Origin: Planctomycetaceae bacterium
GTDB lineage: Bacteria > Planctomycetota > Planctomycetia > Pirellulales > Thermoguttaceae
DNA length: 5,426 nt
Assembly: GCA_015062085.1 (NCBI GenBank)
Contig: SUVI01000201.1
Location: 1 to 5,426, forward strand
Reading direction: 5' to 3'
Part shown: in pieces, positions 1 to 5,426 of the stretch
Layout of the letters: each line of letters opens with the position of its first letter
How positions within the stretch are numbered: the stretch's first letter is position 1
Made by a program: the position numbers and the translations under genes
The notes under the pieces: generated by a model
The model's input: the letters and a program-made list of their open reading frames with translations, nothing else
The model's database searches: none
Told to the model about the DNA's origin: nothing

Positions 1-3
1 GAT

Positions 4-1683
4 TCAGATCTTGAACAGCAATCCAAGTAATCCGAGCAGGAAGAAGAAAATCAGTGGAGTGAGGAGGATACTCCAGAGGATCGTCCTGCGAAATCTGCGG
101 CCGGTCAATTCGCTGGCAAGAACGGCGCAGTTCGGCAGTTCGCGCTGGATCCTGCGGGCCTGACAACGAAACATTTTGTCGGAAAGACGCGCATCGATCA
201 CTTTGAGCGTCCGGGAATCCTTCAGCGGAAGGAAACGGGACGTTTTGAGACGCGGTGCGAAAAAGAGCATCAAACGGCTGAACTGAAACAGTTGAGGAAA
301 TTCACGGAAACACTCGCCCGTCAAGCGGGAAAATCCAAGGTTGGCTATCCGCAGAAAGGGGAGTCCGCGAAGGAATTCGCTTATCGCTTGATCCGTGATG
401 TTCCGATTGCCGAGGAGCGCGAAAAATCGAAGCTCCTTCAGCGGTCTCAAATGCCGAATCCCTGCATCTGTAAGTCGGGAACAGCCGATGAGATGCAGTT
501 CTTCAAGCCGCGTCATTTTTCCAATGACCTCCAGCCACTGATCGGAGACTTCCGGGTATGATGGACGCGTGCACGATAAACTGAAGGACGAAAGGAGATT
601 CAGGACCTTCAGCTCCGGACAGTCGAGCAGGTGACGGAGGCCGTTTTCGGAAATTTTGGCGCAATTTACCAAAAAAAGGTTCTGAAGATGAGGATCTCCC
701 GCAAGCTGTTCCAGTGTTTCGTCCGTGACGCGGTCTCCTTCCAGAATGAGAGTGAACGGTTTGGAGGGGAGTGAATGTCTCAAAATTTCCGGAGTCACGG
801 TCGGAAATTGGCTCAGGTCCACGGTGACCGGTTCCTGGTCGTCCTCTTTTGCGGCGGGTCCTTCAGTTTGAAGATTTTCCGCAGTCTCAGACGGCTCCAG
901 TACCGCAAGCGGCTGGCATTTAGCGGAAGCCAGATCGCGGGAGTACGGAAATTCCATTTTTGGGAGCATCCGTTCCCGGAGTGGGAGTCTTGCGTCTTTC
1001 CTGCGGAAGAGAAATTCCTTTCCGCCTTTCCAGAGTTCGACGATCATCCTGCACGTCAGGCAGATAAGAAGGACCGAGAGAAATAAGACTGCCGCGGTAT
1101 TTTCAGATGGGGAAGTTCCGTTTTGCATTCCCATTCCGATCATGGCGGTGAATCCGGCCAGAGGTGCCCCGAAGACCAGGCAGGTAAACGCATAGCGAAA
1201 AGAGTGCTTCCGAATCCGTTTTTCCGCGATGGGAAGTTCCTGGGCTGCGAGCTGGTAGAGTTTCTGCGCGGTTTCCTCCGATTTTTCCGTTCCGACCCCG
1301 AATTCATGGCAGAGTGCGAGCTGGAAGTAGGATTCAGGATGTCCTGAAACGATCCCTTTTTCGAGAAGTTTCACTCCCCGAGCCGGATCCGCCGGAACGC
1401 CTTCTCCCCAAAGGAGCGCACACGCCGCGTTGAAATCCGCCTCCGGAAACGCCTCTTTTCCCGCTCCTGCCATTTCGTAAAACTGAAACGCCAACCGCGG
1501 ATCCTTGGGAATTCCGTACCCGCGGTCCGCGCAGACTCCGAGCATAAACGCACCTTCCCGAGTCTCTTTTGCCGCAAGAAAACACTCGTACGCCCGGCGT
1601 TCATCTTTCGGCATTCCGATCCCGTAAAGCGCACGGATCCCCTCTCGCATGGGTTCTTCATTCAAAAAAATGGATGACTGCAT
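4..1683 (-). CDS. Membrane protein with Sel1 repeats, three transmembrane helices and a leucine-rich repeat domain
   Basis: This 559-residue protein is of unknown function. About four Sel1-like repeats fill residues 9-150, with signature pieces such as 'ADRGYGIPKDPRLAFQFYE', 'LWGEGVPADPARGVKLLEKG' and 'CHEFGVGTEKSEETAQKLY'. Two hydrophobic helices follow (about 163-187 and 196-217), then a basic stretch, a polar acidic linker (about 245-305) and a leucine-rich repeat domain (about 310-500) with units such as 'LEELHLIGCSRLTDAGIRHL'. A last hydrophobic helix (about 533-557) ends two residues before the stop. Basic residues before helix 1, after helix 2 and before helix 3 (RRFRR) predict, by the positive-inside rule, that both the Sel1 and LRR parts are cytoplasmic. 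There is no signal peptide. I chose the ATG at 1683 because AAGGAG sits 8 nt upstream; an in-frame GTG at 1725 would add 14 residues and overlap the upstream gene. Both repeat types bind proteins, so a scaffold or assembly role is plausible but inferred. Confidence 0.88.
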   Translation of the reverse strand: MQSSIFLNEEPMREGIRALYGIGMPKDERRAYECFLAAKETREGAFMLGVCADRGYGIPKDPRLAFQFYEMAGAGKEAFPEADFNAACALLWGEGVPADPARGVKLLEKGIVSGHPESYFQLALCHEFGVGTEKSEETAQKLYQLAAQELPIAEKRIRKHSFRYAFTCLVFGAPLAGFTAMIGMGMQNGTSPSENTAAVLFLSVLLICLTCRMIVELWKGGKEFLFRRKDARLPLRERMLPKMEFPYSRDLASAKCQPLAVLEPSETAENLQTEGPAAKEDDQEPVTVDLSQFPTVTPEILRHSLPSKPFTLILEGDRVTDETLEQLAGDPHLQNLFLVNCAKISENGLRHLLDCPELKVLNLLSSFSLSCTRPSYPEVSDQWLEVIGKMTRLEELHLIGCSRLTDAGIRHLRPLKELRFFALLGNRNITDQAISEFLRGLPFLRIANLGFSRLTGECFREFPQLFQFSRLMLFFAPRLKTSRFLPLKDSRTLKVIDARLSDKMFRCQARRIQRELPNCAVLASELTGRRFRRTILWSILLTPLIFFFLLGLLGLLFKI

Positions 1684-1691
1684 TGAAAAAA

Positions 1692-1697
1692 CTCCTT
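1692..1697 (-). promoter_or_regulatory. Ribosome binding site of the Sel1-TM-LRR gene
   Basis: On the minus strand this reads AAGGAG, followed by 8 nt (TTTTTTCA) and then ATG at 1683-1681. It lies inside the 25-nt gap after the upstream stop codon. It decides the start in favour of this ATG over the in-frame GTG at 1725, which lacks a comparable upstream motif. Confidence 0.8.
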
Positions 1698-1708
1698 TTT
1701 GAATTTTC

Positions 1709-3130
1709 TTATTCCTCAAATTCACCGGTTTCGGGATCGACGTTCAGTTCACGAAGGCGGCGGGCGGCGAGCCAGTGGTCCTGACCGCGGAGGTACCATT
1801 CGACGGCCTTTTTCATGTCTTTTTCGACTCCGAGTCCATATTCGTACATATGCCCGACCCGGAATGGACCGTAGGGCTGCTGGACCGTGCGGTAGATCTC
1901 AAACGCGCGGGGAAGGTCTTTCGGATAGCCGCCGGTCCCTTTGCGCAGAATGTCTGCCAGATTGCAGCGTGAGTAATCGTCGCCGTTTTCGACCGCCTTT
2001 TCGTACCAGAAGACCGCTTTCGCAATGTCCTGCGGCACGCCGATCCCTTTTTCGTAAAGGATCCCAAGGTCTCCTTCCAGATCCCCTTCCAGAAGATAGT
2101 CGGATGTTCCGTCAATGATCGCTTCGCCGAATTTCAGAAGAAGATCAACGTCCTCCTGCGAGTATCCGAAATCCTGATGCCTTCCGTCGGACGGCGCGTA
2201 CCCGAAGGACGTTCCGACCGGCACGTACTGCGGAAGAGAGATCGGTTCAGAAGCGTCGGCGGTTTGGGGGGATGGATCAAAATTTCGATCCCATTGAAAC
2301 GGTCTCGCGGATTCGTAGAGTGTGTCCCACTCATCCTGCGTCAGCGGCTGGATGTCGTACTGGATCTCGTCAAACCGGGTCCATTTCTTCGGTGCGATGG
2401 CGGGAAAGTCGCGAAAATAGATCTCAATACTTTCTTTTCGCTCCGTGTCTTCAAGAAGTAAAAGTTCGCGGTATCCGAGCCAATCGAGATCATTGTCCCG
2501 CGGGTAGCTGAAATAGGAAACAGACTTCATTTTTTGAGGGGCATCAAGCTGGCACGTGTAGAGCGAAGTATTGTTTCCGCAGTATTTCTGGTTTCGGAAC
2601 AGGATCTTCGCCATCGCTTTGGTCAGATTCGTGTGGAACCGGTCCGCGGAAGAGGTCATCGTGACCCCGGCGCGGCGCATGAGATCCGGGCCGATGCAGA
2701 GATCCCGAAGCGGTGTTTCCAGACGAATGAGCCGGTCTGGGCTGCGCAGGATCGCGGATCTCATCTTTTCGGTGAAAGTTTCCATGAGGAAATTCAGATT
2801 CTTTTCATTCCAGAACGCTGAGGTGGAAAAAAAGGTCTTTCCAAGTGCCTGAAAGGACTTCACGCCGGCCGCGTACATCAGAAAATCCACGAGGATCAGT
2901 GCGGCCCGAAGGTCCGGAATGGAACTCATCAGGGGAAGCCGGACTTCGTATCCGTCGTCTGTCCGGAGAAGTTCCACCGCGCGGGAAGATTCGTTTTCCA
3001 GCATGAAAACGACGCGGGGAAATTCGAGTTCAATAGCCAGGAGCTGGTAGTTGAGATTCGCTTGAACGTTTCCGAGAATGATTTCCGGATTCATTTTTTT
3101 GCGGGTCTTCAAAGTAAATGAAAAATTCAT
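1709..3130 (-). CDS. Cytoplasmic protein with an unrecognised N-terminal domain and C-terminal Sel1 repeats
   Basis: This is a complete protein of 473 residues with no signal peptide or transmembrane helix, so it is probably cytoplasmic. I do not firmly recognise residues 1-340. They look like a mixed alpha/beta domain with a hydrophobic helix near 73-90 (IPDLRAALILVDFLMYAAGV) and an aromatic-rich section near 235-280. The region around 290-325, rich in P, S, Q and G, looks like a linker. The overall plan recalls DUF4299-type bacterial proteins, but that is a weak impression. Three Sel1-like repeats occupy about 344-449, with 'YEKGIGVPQDIAKAVFWYEKA' and 'MYEYGLGVEKDMKKAVEWY' as the clearest units. 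The C-terminal tail is acidic (ETGEFEE). The ATG at 3130 is supported by a strong ribosome binding site; the next ATG, 12 codons on, has none. The gene sits 25 nt upstream of the Sel1-TM-LRR gene and is probably co-transcribed with it. Sel1 repeats usually mediate protein-protein contacts; the partner is unknown, with the neighbouring product the obvious candidate. Confidence 0.87.
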   Translation of the reverse strand: MNFSFTLKTRKKMNPEIILGNVQANLNYQLLAIELEFPRVVFMLENESSRAVELLRTDDGYEVRLPLMSSIPDLRAALILVDFLMYAAGVKSFQALGKTFFSTSAFWNEKNLNFLMETFTEKMRSAILRSPDRLIRLETPLRDLCIGPDLMRRAGVTMTSSADRFHTNLTKAMAKILFRNQKYCGNNTSLYTCQLDAPQKMKSVSYFSYPRDNDLDWLGYRELLLLEDTERKESIEIYFRDFPAIAPKKWTRFDEIQYDIQPLTQDEWDTLYESARPFQWDRNFDPSPQTADASEPISLPQYVPVGTSFGYAPSDGRHQDFGYSQEDVDLLLKFGEAIIDGTSDYLLEGDLEGDLGILYEKGIGVPQDIAKAVFWYEKAVENGDDYSRCNLADILRKGTGGYPKDLPRAFEIYRTVQQPYGPFRVGHMYEYGLGVEKDMKKAVEWYLRGQDHWLAARRLRELNVDPETGEFEE

Positions 3131-3135
3131 GGCTG

Positions 3136-3141
3136 TCCTCC
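3136..3141 (-). promoter_or_regulatory. Ribosome binding site of the Sel1-repeat gene
   Basis: The minus strand reads GGAGGA, then CAGCC, then ATG at 3130-3128. The near-perfect Shine-Dalgarno match at short spacing fixes the start of the 473-residue protein and rules out the later ATG at its codon 13. Confidence 0.85.
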
Positions 3142-3158
3142 AAAAATAAAAGAGAGAG

Positions 3159-3193
3159 AAAAACTCAGGCCTTCTTTTTCAAAAAGGCCTGAG
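3159..3193 (-). terminator. Intrinsic terminator after the HzsA-like cytochrome gene
   Basis: Read on the minus strand, CTCAGGCCTT (3193-3184) and AAGGCCTGAG (3173-3164) form a perfect 10-bp stem around a 10-nt loop. TTTTT (3163-3159) follows directly, then more pyrimidine-rich sequence. The loop contains TTTTTGAAAAAG-like sequence that allows an alternative inner pairing with a small bulge. The stem begins 23 nt past the TAG stop of the cytochrome gene. The T-tract lies on the side expected for transcripts of the minus strand, so it ends that transcript and separates it from the Sel1 pair. Confidence 0.85.
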
Positions 3194-3216
3194 GGGAAAG
3201 AGAGAATGAAGAAAAA

Positions 3217-5426
3217 CTACTTTCTTCTCTGATTCATCAGGTCGATGAAGCATCGGTCGTATTTCTCGAGACGCTGGAGGTCATCCTCGTCGCGCATCTG
3301 GAAATTCGGCATGTCGGCGCGCGTGCGCTCGTTCATGCGTTTCGCGCCCGTTCGGATGATCTCGACCGCCTGTGCGTACTGTGTCGAATTTTTGTCCATC
3401 TTTTCCAGGCACGGACTGAGTTCCGGACGGTCAAAGAGAACGTTGGTGAACGTCCATTTCTTCCCGCCGTCCCATTCCGAATTCGGGAATGCCGAACCCG
3501 TCAGTTCGCCAAGCCGTTTCAGTTCGTCGTGTGTCAGCGGGCAGCGTCCGTAGAGATTCTCGCGGTAATTGCACGCAAACGTCGGATAGTACGGGCCGTT
3601 CAGGTCCATCCAGGTGAGGAGGATCTCTTTTTCCGTGTCGGTGAGCGCGAATTTTTCGTCGCGCGCATCGCCGTGCCCATCCGTCACAATCTTTCCAAGG
3701 CGGCTGACGATGGAACCCCAGCTCTTCGAATCCATCGTCTTGGTCGGACCTGCGCCCGGTGCGATGATGAGATTCTTCTGGTAGATGCTCGTGTACGAGG
3801 CGTTGAACATGAGGTTTTTGTCCGCGGCCAGCACGACGCTCTTCGCGCCCGGTTTGCCGAAATCATGGCACTGCACGCAGTTTTTGTCGAAAATCGGCTG
3901 GACGAATTCCATGTAGCTGAATTCCTTCCCTTCCGGCATCCAGTCCGGACGCTTCAGTTTGTCGGCGGGACGGAGAAGCGCCTTGACGGTCCGACGCGGT
4001 GGGACTGCGTTGAGCCGGTCTTCATGGCAGCCGATGCATCCCTGATTTTCGCCGGGACGGACGATGGTCCCGCTGCGCATGGAGTGGATCATCCGGCCTT
4101 TTTCATCCAGAAGCTGGAAGTAAACGAACGTGTCTGCCGGGATCTCAAAGTTCGCGCTGCCGTCCTCTTCAACCGGGACCGTTCCAAGAAGCCGTTTGTT
4201 GCTGAAGTCGTGCCAGTTCATCGCCGGCGCCTGCTCTCCGGCCAGCGTCCAGAATCGATGCGTCCAGTAGCGTTTTTCCGGCGATTCGATCACGCGGAGG
4301 TACTTCACCTCACCGCGTTCGACGTTTTTCATCTCCTGGCTTTCGTAAACGTCCGAGACGTAGAAGGTCCCCGTCGTTTTCGAGCGGTCGATGCGGGATT
4401 CGATCCGTTTCGGGACGTTCCGCGGCGCGAGACGCTGCGCGTCGAAAATGCCCCGGTTTGGGTCGGCGTCGGCGAGGATCTGCGTTTCATTTCCGTTCAG
4501 GTCGAAAAGAACGAGACCCATCCGCCGGTTTTCATTCACGATCTGGCGCGAGCAGAGGAAGACCGTGTCGGAAAGCGGCTGCGGATCTTCGTACTTGACC
4601 TGGAGTTTCGTGAAGGCATCGTATCCGCCGTTTCCGACGCGGACGATCTCATGCGGCGGAAGCATGAACCGGACGGCATTCGGACTGTCGATCCCTTTCG
4701 TGCGGTCCAGCACTGCGATGGCACCCCACGGAAGGTCATGGCAGGAAGAGAACGTGCAGACGACATTTTTCGTTCCGGGGATCTCCTTTGCGTCCAGAAC
4801 TCCGCCCGGAGACTCAATATTGTTGCCCCAGAAGATCAGGTGGGACGTGCCGTCCGGGTTCGTGACCCAGAGTCCCTGTGCGTCGCCGAAGTTTCGGTCT
4901 ACGTACTCCCAGCGGTCGTAGATGACGCGGCCGTCGGAAAGGAGGGAGGCATGCCCTTCAAAGAGTGTGCTGTGTCCGATCTGGTCCATGTCCGTGCCGT
5001 CGGCTTCCATCGTGAAGAGATTGCACATGATGTGGCGATTGCACATGCAGAACTTCGGTTCGCGCGTGCTTGAGAAAAGGATCCGTCCATTGGGGAGGTA
5101 GATCGGGTCGATGTCGCTCACCCCGCTTCCGAACGTGATCTGGCGCAGGCCCGTTCCGTCCGCATTCATCTCGTAGATATGGTAGTCGTCTGACTTGTTC
5201 TGACGCATGGAGAAGAGGATCTTCTTCCCGTCAAAACTGACGTCCGGGTCGCGGATGATCCCTTCCGGACTTTCCAGAATCACCTTGATCTCCGGCTGAC
5301 CGTTGGCGTCCAGTTTACTGAAATCGGCGACTTTCAGAGCGGAACCGCCGCTGAATTTATGCGTGTTGATCTCGCCGTTCTGGAAGAGCGTCGCGGTATT
5401 GTGGTGGTCCTTGGCGTACTGCGGAC
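3217..5426 (-). CDS. HzsA-like multihaem c-type cytochrome with beta-propeller (5' end outside window)
   Basis: The frame is open to the window edge, so 735 residues are visible and the start is missing; the GTG at 5283 is an internal valine codon. Numbering from the first full codon, PD40/TolB-like propeller repeats lie at about 57-99 (RDPDVSFDGKKILFSM) and 106-150 (LPNGRILFSSTREPK). A conserved-looking SSCHDLPWGAIAVLD follows at 226-240. The first haem c motif CIGCH is at 463-467. The C-terminal cytochrome domain (about 503-617) carries CVQCH at 516-520 and a possible distal ligand His584 in 'TDGHGDA', and ends 'LTWMDLNGPYYPTF'. This layout matches the hydrazine synthase alpha subunit: propeller, middle haem domain, C-terminal haem domain. 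Haem c attachment requires export, so a signal peptide is expected upstream of the visible part. No HzsB, HzsC or other anammox gene is visible. HzsA-related proteins without anammox context occur in planctomycetes and relatives, so hydrazine synthesis should not be assumed. The substrate is unknown. A terminator follows the gene. Confidence 0.9.
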   Translation of the reverse strand, partial: PQYAKDHHNTATLFQNGEINTHKFSGGSALKVADFSKLDANGQPEIKVILESPEGIIRDPDVSFDGKKILFSMRQNKSDDYHIYEMNADGTGLRQITFGSGVSDIDPIYLPNGRILFSSTREPKFCMCNRHIMCNLFTMEADGTDMDQIGHSTLFEGHASLLSDGRVIYDRWEYVDRNFGDAQGLWVTNPDGTSHLIFWGNNIESPGGVLDAKEIPGTKNVVCTFSSCHDLPWGAIAVLDRTKGIDSPNAVRFMLPPHEIVRVGNGGYDAFTKLQVKYEDPQPLSDTVFLCSRQIVNENRRMGLVLFDLNGNETQILADADPNRGIFDAQRLAPRNVPKRIESRIDRSKTTGTFYVSDVYESQEMKNVERGEVKYLRVIESPEKRYWTHRFWTLAGEQAPAMNWHDFSNKRLLGTVPVEEDGSANFEIPADTFVYFQLLDEKGRMIHSMRSGTIVRPGENQGCIGCHEDRLNAVPPRRTVKALLRPADKLKRPDWMPEGKEFSYMEFVQPIFDKNCVQCHDFGKPGAKSVVLAADKNLMFNASYTSIYQKNLIIAPGAGPTKTMDSKSWGSIVSRLGKIVTDGHGDARDEKFALTDTEKEILLTWMDLNGPYYPTFACNYRENLYGRCPLTHDELKRLGELTGSAFPNSEWDGGKKWTFTNVLFDRPELSPCLEKMDKNSTQYAQAVEIIRTGAKRMNERTRADMPNFQMRDEDDLQRLEKYDRCFIDLMNQRRK

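Noticed and set aside
1723..1725. GTG start for the Sel1-TM-LRR gene
   Set aside because: It would overlap the upstream gene by 17 nt and lacks a good ribosome binding site, whereas the ATG at 1683 has AAGGAG at 8-nt spacing.
1699..2118. Plus-strand frame of 139 codons opposite the Sel1-repeat gene
   Set aside because: It is extremely Arg-rich, has no supporting ribosome binding site, and covers the well-supported Sel1 repeats on the other strand.
3178..3183. TTGAAA as a -35 promoter element for the Sel1 pair
   Set aside because: It lies in the loop of the terminator hairpin, and the sequence 17 nt downstream (TCTCTC) is not a -10 element.
4391..4921. Second plus-strand frame of 176 codons within the cytochrome gene
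   Set aside because: It is nested in the same antisense region, overlaps another shadow frame, and its composition (Ser/Arg-rich) fits no protein family.
3529..5073. Long plus-strand open frame of 514 codons opposite the HzsA-like gene
   Set aside because: It lies wholly antisense to a gene with unmistakable haem motifs and propeller repeats. Its translation is Arg/Val/Asp/Phe-rich with no recognisable domain, as expected from the codon bias of the opposite strand.
5281..5283. GTG as the start of the HzsA-like protein
   Set aside because: The frame continues without a stop to the window edge, and the 47 upstream codons read as ordinary protein (for example 'NTATLFQNGEINTHKF'). A haem c protein also needs a signal peptide, which is absent at this GTG.

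Overview
The window holds three protein-coding genes, all on the minus strand, so transcription runs from high to low coordinates. About 97% of the bases are coding. I see no tRNA, rRNA, CRISPR array, insertion sequence or phage gene. Gene content points to the Planctomycetes-Verrucomicrobia-Chlamydiae (PVC) group, most likely a planctomycete, with Lentisphaerota the main alternative. The grounds are a hydrazine-synthase-alpha-like protein with a beta-propeller and two haem c motifs, Sel1-repeat proteins, and a leucine-rich repeat protein of the 'LTDAGIRHL' type. This is inference from gene families; no marker gene is present.

Region 1 (5426 down to 3217) is the 3' part of a large multidomain c-type cytochrome related to the hydrazine synthase alpha subunit (HzsA). 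Its reading frame stays open to the edge of the window, so its true start lies outside. It should be an exported redox protein with TolB/PD40-like propeller repeats, a first CxxCH in the middle domain and a second CxxCH in a C-terminal cytochrome domain. A clear intrinsic terminator (3159-3193) follows it.

Region 2 (3130 down to 4) is a two-gene unit with strong ribosome binding sites and a 25-nt gap between the genes. The first gene encodes a soluble 473-residue protein: an unrecognised N-terminal domain of about 340 residues, then three Sel1 repeats. The second encodes a 559-residue membrane protein: four Sel1 repeats, two transmembrane helices, a charged linker, a leucine-rich repeat domain and a C-terminal transmembrane helix. 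The two Sel1 arrays face each other across the gene boundary, which suggests that the products act together, perhaps as a membrane-tethered cytoplasmic scaffold. That function is a guess.

The terminator and the differing protein types suggest that the cytochrome gene and the Sel1 pair are separate functional units. No convincing promoter for the Sel1 pair is visible in the 86-bp gap. The part most likely to be undescribed is the Sel1/Sel1-TM-LRR-TM pair. The HzsA-like gene belongs to a family that I believe is widespread in PVC genomes without anammox metabolism, and its function there is not known to me.
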